The notes: a model not told the origin generated them from the sequence alone. Shown: positions 1-8,865, counted from the first letter of the stretch. The stretch is DNA of 28,639 nt from Eshraghiella sp050874365 (GCA_050874365.1 JBNMKN010000012.1:1-28639); one strand, 5' to 3'. Made by a program: numbers and translations.

Positions 1-1
1 T

Positions 2-1210
2 GTTGACCGTTCTTTTATAAGCAGGACGATTCTTGGCACGGTTGAGAGAAAAATAACTCTGGATTATATAATCAATCTTTTTTCCAAAACACCTGTAAAA
101 AAGATGAAGCCTGTTATACGCAACCTTCTCAGAATGAGCACATACCAGCTTATCTATATGGAGGGTGTGAAGGATTTTGCCGTGTGTGACGAAGCGGTCA
201 AACTGTCCGTAAAGAGAGGTTTTGCTGCTCTTAAAGGCTTTGTAAACGGTGTTTTAAGGAATATCGCAAGAGAAAAAGACAAGCTTGAAATCCCACAGGA
301 ATTGTGGTTAAGATATTCCACTCCCGAATGGATTGTTGACAAATGGCTGAAGGAATACGGCAAAGATAGTACGGAAGCCATGCTTAAGGCACAGTATTCA
401 AAGAGACCTTTAACCGTCAGATGTAATTTTAACCATTGCACAAGGAATGAACTTGTAAAAAGGCTTACGGCAGAAAATGTCCGTGCAAAGATAATAGAAG
501 AACCTGACTGTGCTCTGGAGATAGAGGGCTTTGATTACCTCAGTAAATTAAAGACTTTTGCGGACGGAGATTTTTTCGTGCAGGATTTAAGCTCAATGAT
601 GGTATGTTACGCAATTAATCCCGAAAAGGACAGTTATGTAATAGATTTATGTGCGGCACCGGGAGGCAAAAGCCTTCATATGGCAGAGATTATGAATAAT
701 ACCGGATTTGTGGAGGCAAGGGATGTTTCCGACAATAAGGTTATGATGATTAATGAAAATATAGACAGACTTAATCTTAAAAATATTAAAGCTGTTGTAA
801 AGGATGCCACGGTAAAATGGGAGGATTCCGTTGAAAAAGCGGATGTGGTGATAGCCGACCTTCCTTGTTCGGGACTTGGTATTCTTAATAAAAAGCCCGA
901 TATAAAGTATCATGCAAGTGAGTCAAAGTGCCACGAATTATCAGAACTCCAGAAAAAGATTCTTGATAATTCAAAAGAATATGTAAAACACGGCGGAAAG
1001 CTCTGCTTCAGCACATGTACCCTTAATTATGAAGAAAATATGGGCAATGTGGAGCATATCCTTTCATACGGGGATTTTTCTCTTGTGGATTTTGAGGACA
1101 GGGTACCGGATAATATGAAAAAATATTATAAAAAGGGAATACTTGAAATAATACCGGATGAAAATAATAATTTTGACGGATTTTTCATAGCATTATTTAG
1201 GAGAAAATAA
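2..1210 (+). CDS. rsmB: 16S rRNA (cytosine-C5)-methyltransferase RsmB, 5'-truncated by window edge
   Basis: RsmB uses S-adenosylmethionine to methylate C967 of 16S rRNA. The frame is open from the left window edge, and its first visible residues (VDRSFISRTILGTVER) belong to the interior of the NusB-like RNA-binding domain. The ATG at 104 is therefore internal and an estimated 30-40 N-terminal residues are missing. About 402 residues are visible. The Rossmann methyltransferase domain follows: DLCAAPGGKS is the SAM-binding motif I, ADLPCSGLGIL is motif IV with the Pro-Cys pair, and FSTCTLNYEEN is motif VI with the second catalytic-site cysteine. The end, DGFFIALFRRK, is typical of the family. 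rlmN starts one base after the stop, so the two are surely co-transcribed. In Firmicutes fmt usually precedes this gene; it would lie outside the window. Confidence 0.95.
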   Translation, partial: VDRSFISRTILGTVERKITLDYIINLFSKTPVKKMKPVIRNLLRMSTYQLIYMEGVKDFAVCDEAVKLSVKRGFAALKGFVNGVLRNIAREKDKLEIPQELWLRYSTPEWIVDKWLKEYGKDSTEAMLKAQYSKRPLTVRCNFNHCTRNELVKRLTAENVRAKIIEEPDCALEIEGFDYLSKLKTFADGDFFVQDLSSMMVCYAINPEKDSYVIDLCAAPGGKSLHMAEIMNNTGFVEARDVSDNKVMMINENIDRLNLKNIKAVVKDATVKWEDSVEKADVVIADLPCSGLGILNKKPDIKYHASESKCHELSELQKKILDNSKEYVKHGGKLCFSTCTLNYEENMGNVEHILSYGDFSLVDFEDRVPDNMKKYYKKGILEIIPDENNNFDGFFIALFRRK

Positions 1211-1211
1211 C

Positions 1212-2261
1212 GTGGAACTTACAGATATCAAATCCCTTGATTTGAAGGAATTAACAGAATACATCGTAAGCCTTGGAGAACCTAAATTCAGGGCAAAACA
1301 GATTTATGAGTGGATGCATGTCAAACTTGTTCCGGAATATGATGAGATGACCAATATTCCCGCTTCGCTTAGAGCAAAGTTAAAAGAGAACACTTTTTAT
1401 GCTTCATTATACCCTGAAAGAGTACAGGTATCCAAAGAGGACGGTACCTCAAAATATCTTTTCAGGCTTCATGACGGCAATTATATCGAGAGTGTGCTTA
1501 TGCACTACCACCACGGAGATTCCGTATGTATTTCATCACAGGCGGGCTGTAGGATGGGATGCAGGTTCTGTGCCTCAACCATTGACGGACTGGCAAGAAA
1601 TTTATATCCGTCAGAAATGCTTGACCAGATATACAGAATACAGTCGCTTACGGGAAACAGGGTATCCAACGTTGTTGTAATGGGTTCCGGGGAGCCTTTT
1701 GATAATTTTGATAATTTTATTAAATTTGAAAAACTCCTTACAGATGAGAACGGACTTAATATCAGTGCCAGAAACCTAACGGTATCCACCTGCGGACTTG
1801 TTCCGAGGATATACGAGCTGGCAGATATGAAGTTACAGATTACGCTGGCAATATCATTACATTCCCCAACGGATGAGATGCGTAAAAAATTAATGCCTAT
1901 TGCCAATAAATACTCCATAAACGAAATTATGGGTGCCTGCAGATATTACATTGAAAAGACGGGCAGACGTATTACTTTTGAGTACAGCCTTGTAAAAGGC
2001 GAAAATGACGGAAGCGAACATGCTTTGATACTGGCAGACTTAGTAAAAGGAATGAACTGCCATATAAATCTTATCCCTGTTAATCCTATAAAGGAAAGGG
2101 ATTATAAGCAGTCGGATACAAAGAGTATTAAGAAGTTTAAGGAAATACTTGAAAGAAATAAGATTCAGGTTACGGTACGCAGGGAAATGGGAAGAGACAT
2201 AGACGGAGCCTGCGGACAGCTTCGTAAAAGGTATATGGACGATAATAATGCTAAAATTTAA
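1212..2261 (+). CDS. rlmN: Dual-specificity 23S rRNA/tRNA adenine-C2 methyltransferase RlmN (radical SAM)
   Basis: RlmN methylates C2 of A2503 in 23S rRNA and of A37 in some tRNAs by radical SAM chemistry. The protein is 349 residues, normal for the family. The 4Fe-4S ligands are C113, C117 and C120 (CRMGCRFC). The two catalytic cysteines are present: C106 in VCISSQAGC and C334 in the GACGQLR motif near the C-terminus. VVVMGSGEPFDNFDN is the usual GEP segment. The start is a GTG at 1212, one base after the rsmB stop, with AGGAG inside the end of rsmB; no in-frame ATG gives a full N-terminus. The close junction implies translational coupling with rsmB. Confidence 0.95.
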   Translation: MELTDIKSLDLKELTEYIVSLGEPKFRAKQIYEWMHVKLVPEYDEMTNIPASLRAKLKENTFYASLYPERVQVSKEDGTSKYLFRLHDGNYIESVLMHYHHGDSVCISSQAGCRMGCRFCASTIDGLARNLYPSEMLDQIYRIQSLTGNRVSNVVVMGSGEPFDNFDNFIKFEKLLTDENGLNISARNLTVSTCGLVPRIYELADMKLQITLAISLHSPTDEMRKKLMPIANKYSINEIMGACRYYIEKTGRRITFEYSLVKGENDGSEHALILADLVKGMNCHINLIPVNPIKERDYKQSDTKSIKKFKEILERNKIQVTVRREMGRDIDGACGQLRKRYMDDNNAKI

Positions 2262-2265
2262 CTTG

Positions 2266-2294
2266 TTGTACTTTTTTTGTCCTTGTGATAGAAT
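2266..2294 (+). promoter_or_regulatory. Putative sigma-A promoter for stp-prkC
   Basis: TTGTAC (2266-2271) and TAGAAT (2289-2294) are separated by 17 bp in the 90-bp gap between rlmN and the phosphatase gene. The expected transcript start is near 2301, giving a leader of about 50 bases. The -35 is imperfect, and read-through from rlmN is also possible. Confidence 0.45.
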
Positions 2295-2351
2295 ATACGA
2301 GATAAAATGCAATTTTAATAACATAGTGACGAATATAAAGGAGCTTAATTA

Positions 2352-3071
2352 ATGAACGCATACGCATTAACGGATGTGGGCAGACAGAGAAATATGAATC
2401 AGGACTATGTTTTTTCAACGGTGAAGCCGGTGGGTAACCTGCCGAACCTGTTTATAGTTGCTGATGGAATGGGAGGACATAAGGCAGGAGATCTTGCCTC
2501 TAAGTTTTCCGTCAACACATTCATTGACTGTGTTAAGAATTCCGGGTCATCTAAGCCTGTGCAGATAATATCCGATGCAATAAAGCATACCAATGAAGAA
2601 TTGTTAAAATTAGCTTCCACATCAGAGGATTACAGAGGAATGGGAACAACCTTTGTTGTGGCTGTTATATACGGTAAGTCCATGTATGTTGCCAATATCG
2701 GTGACAGCAGGCTTTATCTTGCCGACAGGGAATTAAAGCAGGTAACAAGAGATCATTCGTATGTAGAAGAGATGGTTCAGATGGGCACACTTAACAGAGA
2801 AGATGCCAGAACCAATGAATATAAAAATGTCATAACAAGGGCACTTGGAGGAGCGGAGAACGTTATACCGGATTTCTTTGAGATTGAGATAGAGGATAAC
2901 AGCCGTATCCTTATGTGTACTGACGGCCTTACCAATATGGTAACGGATAAAGAAATTGAGTCGGTTATGTCAAGTCATGATGATATTATGAATAAAGCAG
3001 ACAAACTGGTTATGATGGCTAATCAGAATGGTGGCAAAGATAATATTTCAGTAATTATTATAGAACCATAA
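2352..3071 (+). CDS. stp: PP2C-type Ser/Thr protein phosphatase (Stp/PrpC)
   Basis: A metal-dependent PPM-family phosphatase that reverses phosphorylation by the PASTA kinase encoded next to it. It has 239 residues, the usual length for a bare bacterial PP2C domain. The metal-binding motifs are in order: DGMGGH (38-43), GMGTTF, GDSRLYL, TRDHSYVEEM, CTDGLTNMV and the terminal GGKDNISVI. No membrane segment is seen, so it is cytosolic. The ATG at 2352 is 7 bases behind AAAGGAG. The kinase gene follows after 13 bp with its own AGGAGG site. This phosphatase-kinase pair is a standard Firmicutes unit controlling cell wall synthesis, division and dormancy. Confidence 0.95.
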   Translation: MNAYALTDVGRQRNMNQDYVFSTVKPVGNLPNLFIVADGMGGHKAGDLASKFSVNTFIDCVKNSGSSKPVQIISDAIKHTNEELLKLASTSEDYRGMGTTFVVAVIYGKSMYVANIGDSRLYLADRELKQVTRDHSYVEEMVQMGTLNREDARTNEYKNVITRALGGAENVIPDFFEIEIEDNSRILMCTDGLTNMVTDKEIESVMSSHDDIMNKADKLVMMANQNGGKDNISVIIIEP

Positions 3072-3084
3072 TTTAGGAGGAAAT

Positions 3085-5505
3085 ATGTTAAGAGAAGGAA
3101 TGTTTATAGCAGAAAGATATGAAATTCTTGAACGAATCGGTTCGGGAGGAATGTCTGATGTATATAAAGCAAAATGTCACAAATTAAATCGTTATGTTGC
3201 AATAAAGGTATTGAAGCCTGAGTACAGCGAAGATAAGACTTTTGTATCTAAATTCAGGGCTGAGGCACAGGCTGCGGCAGGTCTTATGCATGCCAATATC
3301 GTTAATGTGTACGATGTAGGAGAAGAGAATGGCATATATTACATTGTAATGGAACTTGTCGAAGGTATTACGCTTAAGAAATACATAGACAAAAAGGGTG
3401 TTCTTGGCGTAAGGGAAGCCGTAAGCATTGCAATCCAGGTAGCACAGGGAATTGATGCTGCCCATAAGCATAACATTGTCCACAGGGACATTAAGCCACA
3501 GAATATTATAATTTCCAAAGAAGGTAAAGTTAAGGTAACAGATTTTGGTATAGCAAGAGCGGCATCTTCCAATACAATCAATTCATCGGTTATGGGCTCT
3601 GTCCACTATATTTCACCTGAACAGGCAAGAGGCGGATACAGTGATGAGAAAAGTGATATATACTCTTTTGGTATAACACTTTACGAAATGCTCACAGGCA
3701 AAGTACCTTTTGAAGGAGATACTACGGTAGCGATTGCACTCCAGCATATCCAGGATGAAATTGTTTCACCAAGACAGTATGTTCCGGAGATACCTGTAAG
3801 TGTTGAGAAAATTGTTTTAAAATGTACACAGAAACGTACGGAACGCCGTTATCAGAATATGACAGACCTTATTGCTGACCTTAAGCGTTCACTTGTAACA
3901 CCTGATGAGGATTTTGTTACAATCGGAGCACCATTAGGCTCTGACGCACCTACAAAGCTTATTACACCTGATGAGGTGAATGAGATAGCCGAGAAATCAT
4001 CAACAGTCAAGGCAGAGGATATTGAGGCATTACCAATCGGTGAAGTAAATAAAAAGAACAGCGTTGACGAAGCTGCGGATGCAGATGACATTGACGAAGA
4101 CGACGATGATAATCTTGATGATATTGATGACGATGATGAAGAATTAGATGAAGATGAAGCAGACAACAAGAAAACAATAGACAAGGTTATAACGATACTT
4201 GCTATATCTGTTGCAGTTGCCATTGTTGTAATTCTTGTAATTCTTATCACCAAGATTGCCAAGAATTTCGGTTCGGGAAACAGCGGTAAGAAAAATGATC
4301 CTACATCAAGCATTGAAGATACATCAGATAAAGTGAAAGTTCCTGATGTCATCGGAATGACTCTTGAAGAAGCAAAGAAAACTCTTAATGAAGAAGAACT
4401 CGGTTTTAAATATGAGTATGGTTATTCTAAAGAAGATGATGTTGATAAGGTATACGATACCAATCCTGAAATCGGTTCTTTTGTAGATAAAAATACAACA
4501 ATAACCGTGTATATCAGTAAGGGTGTTAAGACAGTTGAGATGGTAGACGTAATCGGCAAGACACAGAACGAAGCAGAGGAAGCCATCATTAAGGCTGAAC
4601 TTAAATATACTTTCCAGTATGTTGAGACAACAGATGATTCGCTTATAGGTAAAGTAGAATCAACCGACCCTGTAGCAGGAGCTACAGTCAATGCAGGAAC
4701 ACAGGTAAAGGTTGTACTTTATAAGGGCAAGAACGAAGTCAACATTAAGATGCCTGACCTTAGCAACAAATCCGAGTCGGATGCTAAGAAAGAATTGGAA
4801 GACCTTGGCTTTGATATTAATAACGTAAGTGTTGAATACACATATGACAATGAAATAAAAGAGGGCAATGTAATAACACAGAACGGTCCTAAGGTTGGCG
4901 AAGAAACACCTTCAACAGCTAAGATTGGTCTTGTTGTCAGCCTCGGTAAGCCTATAATTCCTGATATTGTAGGAAAGACAAAGGCTGAAGCAGAAGAACT
5001 TCTTGCCAAGTATTCTCTTAAGTTAGGTAAAGTAACAGAGAAACATGACAATAAAGTCGAAGCAGGAAAGATTATTTCAATTAATGGATATTCTGTTAAT
5101 GATTCTGTTAACATCGGAACAGCCATTGACGTTGTTATAAGCCTTGGAGTTGAACAGACAACAGAGACACCTACAACTCCTGCATCAATACCTTCGGTTA
5201 CACAGACAATTAACCTTGATACAATAGCAGCCAAGATTAATTCAGATTGTGATGCGGAAGCCGCAGTTGAACTTACCTTCTCAGTTCATTATACCAATAA
5301 TGACGGTAATAAAGCATCGGTAGAAGCTGGTAACCCGGCAAAATATAATAATATAAGTGAAGTAACAGGAAGCTATCTTTTTACAACACAGATTAAAGAT
5401 GCCAAAGCAGGAGATGCGTATATTGTTGTTACAATAAAATATACTAAGGCAGATGGAAGCAGTGCTACTGCAACAAGTGACAATATTCCGGTTGTAATCG
5501 GATAA
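3085..5505 (+). CDS. prkC: PASTA-domain Ser/Thr protein kinase (PrkC/StkP family)
   Basis: A membrane Ser/Thr kinase whose outer PASTA repeats bind muropeptides or lipid II in characterised relatives. It has 806 residues. The kinase domain is about residues 10-270: glycine loop IGSGGMSDVYK, ATP lysine K41, catalytic HRDIKPQN (D135), DFG 153-155 and SPE 178-180. A strongly acidic juxtamembrane stretch (about 331-360, nearly all Asp/Glu) precedes one membrane helix (about 368-391). Four PASTA repeats follow, near 417-481, 482-551, 552-622 and 623-688. The last 115 residues form a non-PASTA, beta-rich Ig-like module after a Thr/Pro linker. The start is firm: ATG 3085 behind AGGAGGAA. Likely targets in this window, by analogy only, include the division proteins and RsgA. 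Confidence 0.95.
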   Translation: MLREGMFIAERYEILERIGSGGMSDVYKAKCHKLNRYVAIKVLKPEYSEDKTFVSKFRAEAQAAAGLMHANIVNVYDVGEENGIYYIVMELVEGITLKKYIDKKGVLGVREAVSIAIQVAQGIDAAHKHNIVHRDIKPQNIIISKEGKVKVTDFGIARAASSNTINSSVMGSVHYISPEQARGGYSDEKSDIYSFGITLYEMLTGKVPFEGDTTVAIALQHIQDEIVSPRQYVPEIPVSVEKIVLKCTQKRTERRYQNMTDLIADLKRSLVTPDEDFVTIGAPLGSDAPTKLITPDEVNEIAEKSSTVKAEDIEALPIGEVNKKNSVDEAADADDIDEDDDDNLDDIDDDDEELDEDEADNKKTIDKVITILAISVAVAIVVILVILITKIAKNFGSGNSGKKNDPTSSIEDTSDKVKVPDVIGMTLEEAKKTLNEEELGFKYEYGYSKEDDVDKVYDTNPEIGSFVDKNTTITVYISKGVKTVEMVDVIGKTQNEAEEAIIKAELKYTFQYVETTDDSLIGKVESTDPVAGATVNAGTQVKVVLYKGKNEVNIKMPDLSNKSESDAKKELEDLGFDINNVSVEYTYDNEIKEGNVITQNGPKVGEETPSTAKIGLVVSLGKPIIPDIVGKTKAEAEELLAKYSLKLGKVTEKHDNKVEAGKIISINGYSVNDSVNIGTAIDVVISLGVEQTTETPTTPASIPSVTQTINLDTIAAKINSDCDAEAAVELTFSVHYTNNDGNKASVEAGNPAKYNNISEVTGSYLFTTQIKDAKAGDAYIVVTIKYTKADGSSATATSDNIPVVIG

Positions 5506-5518
5506 ATTATAGTAAAGT

Positions 5519-5552
5519 AACCGTTTAGTGATAAAGCTAAGCGGTTATTTTA
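5519..5552 (+). terminator. Putative intrinsic terminator after prkC
   Basis: A 10-bp stem (AACCGTTTAG with CTAAGCGGTT, one G-T pair) around an 8-base loop is followed by ATTTTAT. The T-run is short, so termination is probably partial. rsgA begins only 22 bp later and has no promoter of its own that I can see, so some read-through is expected. Confidence 0.55.
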
Positions 5553-5573
5553 TCAGGAAAGATAACGGAGAAT

Positions 5574-6452
5574 ATGCAGGGAAAAATTATAAAAGGAATA
5601 GCAGGGTTTTATTACGTGTATGTCAGTGAGGCAGGCGTTTATGAGTGCAAAGCGAAAGGTGTTTTCCGTAACAAAAAGATAAAACCTCTGGTGGGAGACA
5701 ACGTACAGATAGACATTATCAGTGACAGTGAACACACCGGAAATATTACGGATATTCTTCCAAGAAAGAATGAACTTATAAGACCGGCAGTTGCCAATAT
5801 TGACCAGGCAATGATTGTATTTGCATCCTTATCACCTGAACCTAATTTTAATCTTTTAAGCAGGTTCCTAGTGATGATGGAATATAACAGAATAGATACG
5901 GTGATATGTTTTAATAAGACAGACCAGGTGGATAGCAAAAGTCTTGATAAAATGGTAAAAGATTTTTCGGGATGCGGTTCAAGGATTATTACGTCAAGCG
6001 TTACAGAGAACAAAGGAATTGACGAAATAAGAGAAGTTTTACAAAATAAGACTACCGCACTTGCAGGACCTTCGGGAGTCGGCAAATCATCCATTCTTAA
6101 CAGCGTTTTCCCGGAAGCAGAATCAAGAACCGGAGAGATAAGCGAAAAGATTAACAGAGGAAAGCATACCACAAGGCATACGGAGATTTTTAACATAACG
6201 GGAGATACCTTTGTGCTGGATACACCGGGCTTTACCTCCCTTGACTATAATGTTGTGGAAGACAAGGACTTAAGATTTTACTTTAATGAATTTACAGAGT
6301 ATGAAGGAAAGTGCCGTTTTAACGGATGCGTCCATGTCAACGAGCCTGACTGTGCCGTCAAAGAGGCTGTGGGTGCAGGTAAAATATCTGGGCTGAGGTA
6401 TAAAATATACACCGAAATGTACAATGAATTAAAGAACAAGAGGAAATATTAA
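5574..6452 (+). CDS. rsgA: Ribosome small-subunit assembly GTPase RsgA (YjeQ/EngC)
   Basis: A circularly permuted GTPase that checks late 30S subunit maturation and leaves the ribosome on GTP hydrolysis. It has 292 residues. The N-terminal OB fold (1-65) is followed by the permuted G motifs: NKTD (114-117, G4) comes before GPSGVGKSS (165-173, G1) and DTPG (216-219, G3). The C-terminal zinc site is complete: C247, C252, H254 and C260. The ATG at 5574 has ACGGAGA 5 bases upstream. Its stop overlaps the rpe start by one base (TAATG). Position between the PASTA kinase and rpe is the standard Firmicutes order, and CpgC/RsgA is a known PrkC substrate in Bacillus. Confidence 0.95.
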   Translation: MQGKIIKGIAGFYYVYVSEAGVYECKAKGVFRNKKIKPLVGDNVQIDIISDSEHTGNITDILPRKNELIRPAVANIDQAMIVFASLSPEPNFNLLSRFLVMMEYNRIDTVICFNKTDQVDSKSLDKMVKDFSGCGSRIITSSVTENKGIDEIREVLQNKTTALAGPSGVGKSSILNSVFPEAESRTGEISEKINRGKHTTRHTEIFNITGDTFVLDTPGFTSLDYNVVEDKDLRFYFNEFTEYEGKCRFNGCVHVNEPDCAVKEAVGAGKISGLRYKIYTEMYNELKNKRKY

Positions 6453-7111
6453 TGAAAAAGTATTTATCACCATCAATGCTTTCGGCTGATTTTACAAAAG
6501 TCGGAGAACAGTTAAAGACAATAGAAAATGCAGGCAATGAAATGCTGCATGTAGATATAATGGACGGTATGTTTGTACCGAGTATATCCTTTGGTATGCC
6601 TGTAGTTGAATCCATAAGACCGTGTACCAATATGATTTTTGACGTACACATGATGGTTGTTGACCCTGAAAGATATATTGAAGTTGTGAGAAAAAGCGGT
6701 GCCGATATTATATCAATCCACGTTGAAGCCTGTAAAAACATAATCAATACATTACTCAGAATAAGAGAACTCGGTGCAAAGCCTGCACTTGCAATTAACC
6801 CTGAGACCCCTATGGAAACATTAAGACCATATCTTCAGTATGTGGACGAGGTTGTTGTGATGAGTGTTCATCCCGGCTTTGGAGGACAGTCATTTATAGA
6901 AGAATCCCTTGAGAGAATATGTGAACTTGACAGAATGAGAAAAGACCTTGGGCTTTCCTTTGCTATTGAGGTTGACGGCGGAATCAAACTTGATAACGTG
7001 GAAAAAGTCCTCAACTGCGGGGCAGACATTATCGTAGCGGGTTCAGCGGTATTTAAAGACGATATAGCAGACAATGTTAAGAAATTTAATGAAATTATAA
7101 GCAGATATTAA
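6452..7111 (+). CDS. rpe: Ribulose-phosphate 3-epimerase
   Basis: Interconverts ribulose 5-phosphate and xylulose 5-phosphate in the pentose phosphate pathway; a cytosolic (beta/alpha)8 barrel needing a divalent metal. It has 219 residues, the full family length. Motifs seen are SPSMLSADF at the N-terminus, HVDIMDGMFVPSISFG (metal His and catalytic Asp), DVHMMV, MSVHPGFGGQSF (phosphate loop and metal His) and EVDGGI with the second catalytic Asp. The ATG overlaps the rsgA stop by one base and has AAGAGG upstream, so translation is coupled to rsgA. thiN follows after 10 bp. Confidence 0.96.
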   Translation: MKKYLSPSMLSADFTKVGEQLKTIENAGNEMLHVDIMDGMFVPSISFGMPVVESIRPCTNMIFDVHMMVVDPERYIEVVRKSGADIISIHVEACKNIINTLLRIRELGAKPALAINPETPMETLRPYLQYVDEVVVMSVHPGFGGQSFIEESLERICELDRMRKDLGLSFAIEVDGGIKLDNVEKVLNCGADIIVAGSAVFKDDIADNVKKFNEIISRY

Positions 7112-7121
7112 AGAGGTAATT

Positions 7122-7763
7122 ATGAAAACATTGATAATTGCAGGTGGAATATATAAAGAGAATTTTGCAAAAAAGTATATATGCCCTGACGATTATAATT
7201 ATATTATTGCTGTAGATAAAGGACTTTCCTATGCGGAAAGTCTTAATCTGTCTCCGGACCTTATTGTGGGAGATTTTGATTCGGTTGAGAACAGTATTTT
7301 AACGGGATATGACAGTAAAATAATCAGAAGATATAAGCCTGAAAAAGATGATACGGATATGGAAATCGCAATGAACGAGGCGGTTACAAAAAATCAGCCT
7401 GTAGACGTATTGTGTGCAACCGGAGGCAGGGCAGACCACTTCCTTGGAAATATACATACCTTGAAAATTGCCATGGATGCCGGCTTACATGCGGAGATAA
7501 TTGATGAAAACAACAGGATATTTCTTATAGATAAAGAATATGAATTTAAAAAAGGTGTGGGAAAATATGTATCCTTCATTCCTTTTTCAGGAGCAGTAAA
7601 GGGGATTACCCTTAAAGGCTTCCGTTACAATGTTGATGATTTTACCCTTAATCCCGGCAGTACCAGATGTGTAAGCAATGAAGTAGCGGAAAAAAAAGCA
7701 GCCATTCATATAGATGAAGGCTGCCTTATAGCTGTTATATCATCAGACGTTAAATCTGAATAA
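7122..7763 (+). CDS. thiN: Thiamine pyrophosphokinase
   Basis: Transfers pyrophosphate from ATP to thiamine, giving the cofactor thiamine diphosphate. It has 213 residues, the usual length for the clostridial enzyme. Motifs: GDFDSV (50-55), KDDTDME (75-81), TGGRADH (100-106) and GSTRCVSNE near the end, all in the expected order. The ATG at 7122 is preceded by AAGAGGTAATT. The last 21 bp overlap the 3' end of ychF on the other strand, and codons around 190-201 (EKKAAIHIDEGC) also encode the ychF terminator in antisense. This is the last gene of the stp-to-thiN run, and I see no + strand terminator behind it. Confidence 0.93.
   Translation: MKTLIIAGGIYKENFAKKYICPDDYNYIIAVDKGLSYAESLNLSPDLIVGDFDSVENSILTGYDSKIIRRYKPEKDDTDMEIAMNEAVTKNQPVDVLCATGGRADHFLGNIHTLKIAMDAGLHAEIIDENNRIFLIDKEYEFKKGVGKYVSFIPFSGAVKGITLKGFRYNVDDFTLNPGSTRCVSNEVAEKKAAIHIDEGCLIAVISSDVKSE
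7690..7724 (-). terminator. Intrinsic terminator of ychF, inside thiN codons
   Basis: Read on the minus strand, GCAGCC-TTCAT, loop CTAT and ATGAA-T-GGCTGC form an 11-bp stem with one bulged base, followed directly by eight T. This is a textbook Rho-independent terminator 18 bases beyond the ychF stop, yet it lies wholly within the thiN reading frame. On the plus strand it is preceded by A8, so it does not look like a terminator for thiN. Confidence 0.85.
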
Positions 7764-8840
7764 AATTACATCTCCGTCTTTTACAACATAGTCCTTACCC
7801 TCAATGCCTACAAGACCTTTTTCTTTGGCAGCGGCATAAGAGCCACATTCAAGTAAATCCTTGTAGTAGACAACCTCGGCTTTGATGAAACCACGTTCAA
7901 AGTCGCTGTGAATCTTTCCTGCGGCACCCGGAGCTTTGGTACCTTCCTTGATGGTCCAGGCTCTTGTTTCTGTAGGCCCTGCTGTAAGGAAACTTATAAG
8001 ACCGAGGAGTTTATAACTTGCCTTGATTAATTTATCAAGACCTGATTCTTTAAGACCGAGGTCCTCAAGAAACATTTTTTTCTCATCATCTTCAAGTTCT
8101 GAAATTTCTTCTTCAATCTGTGCACATACAACGAATACTTCACTTCCCTCGGAAGCGGCGAATTCCCTTACCTTTGCAACATGCTCATTACTTGCACCGT
8201 CATCCGCAAGGTCATCTTCGGAAACGTTGGCAGCATATATGACCGGTTTGAAAGTCAGTAAGTCGTATGTATTAAGAAGAGCTTTTTTGTCATCATCATC
8301 CGTGACAAAACTTCTGGCAGCCTTGCCGTCTTCAAGGTGTGCTTTTAATTCTTCAAGAAGCTCAAGTTCTTTTGCAAGGGCTTTGTCATTTCTTGCACCA
8401 CGGGAAACCTTTGCGATTCTTCTGTCAATAATATCAATATCAGAAAAGATAAGCTCAAGGTTAATTGTCTCAATATCTCTTAATGGGTCGATAGAGCCGT
8501 CAACGTGGACGATATTGCTGTTCTCAAAACATCTTACCACATGAACGATAGCGTCGGTTTCTCTTATATGTGAAAGGAACTGGTTACCAAGACCCTCACC
8601 CTTAGAAGCACCTTTTACAAGTCCTGCGATATCAACAAATTCGATAACTGCGGGAACTATTTTTGCCGAATTATATAAATCAGATAATAACTGAAGCCTT
8701 TCGTCAGGTACTGAAACAACACCGACATTAGGGTCGATTGTACAGAACGGATAGTTAGCCGATTCCGCACCTGCCTTTGTCAATGAGTTAAAAAGTGTAC
8801 TTTTACCTACGTTAGGCAATCCTACGATACCAAGTTTCAT
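7743..8840 (-). CDS. ychF: Redox-regulated ATPase YchF (Obg family)
   Basis: A ribosome-associated P-loop protein of the Obg family that prefers ATP to GTP and is linked to stress responses. It has 365 residues, normal. Seen: G1 GLPNVGKS (residues 6-13), switch region NYPFCTIDPNVGVV, G3 DIAGLVKGASKGEGLGNQFL, and the non-canonical NVSE in place of NKxD, which marks the ATP preference of YchF. A coiled-coil arm lies around 130-170. The C-terminal TGS domain ends GDVILFRFNV. The start is firm: the minus-strand AAGGAGG lies 9 bases before the ATG. It is transcribed alone, divergently from lgt and convergently with thiN. Confidence 0.96.
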   Translation of the reverse strand: MKLGIVGLPNVGKSTLFNSLTKAGAESANYPFCTIDPNVGVVSVPDERLQLLSDLYNSAKIVPAVIEFVDIAGLVKGASKGEGLGNQFLSHIRETDAIVHVVRCFENSNIVHVDGSIDPLRDIETINLELIFSDIDIIDRRIAKVSRGARNDKALAKELELLEELKAHLEDGKAARSFVTDDDDKKALLNTYDLLTFKPVIYAANVSEDDLADDGASNEHVAKVREFAASEGSEVFVVCAQIEEEISELEDDEKKMFLEDLGLKESGLDKLIKASYKLLGLISFLTAGPTETRAWTIKEGTKAPGAAGKIHSDFERGFIKAEVVYYKDLLECGSYAAAKEKGLVGIEGKDYVVKDGDVILFRFNV

Positions 8841-8865
8841 TTTCTAAAATCCTCCTTAAAAACCG

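Noticed and set aside
104..106. ATG as the start of rsmB
   Set aside because: The same frame is open to the window edge and its translation matches the interior of the RsmB N-terminal domain, so the gene is cut by the edge.
2271..2279. T-run after rlmN as an intrinsic terminator
   Set aside because: No GC stem precedes it; it lies in the spacer of the putative stp promoter.
4080..4160. Acidic GA-rich tract in prkC as a non-coding repeat
   Set aside because: It stays in frame and codes for the Asp/Glu juxtamembrane segment.
8023..8544. 173-codon + strand open frame opposite ychF
   Set aside because: Ser-rich, low-complexity translation antiparallel to a well conserved gene; a shadow frame.
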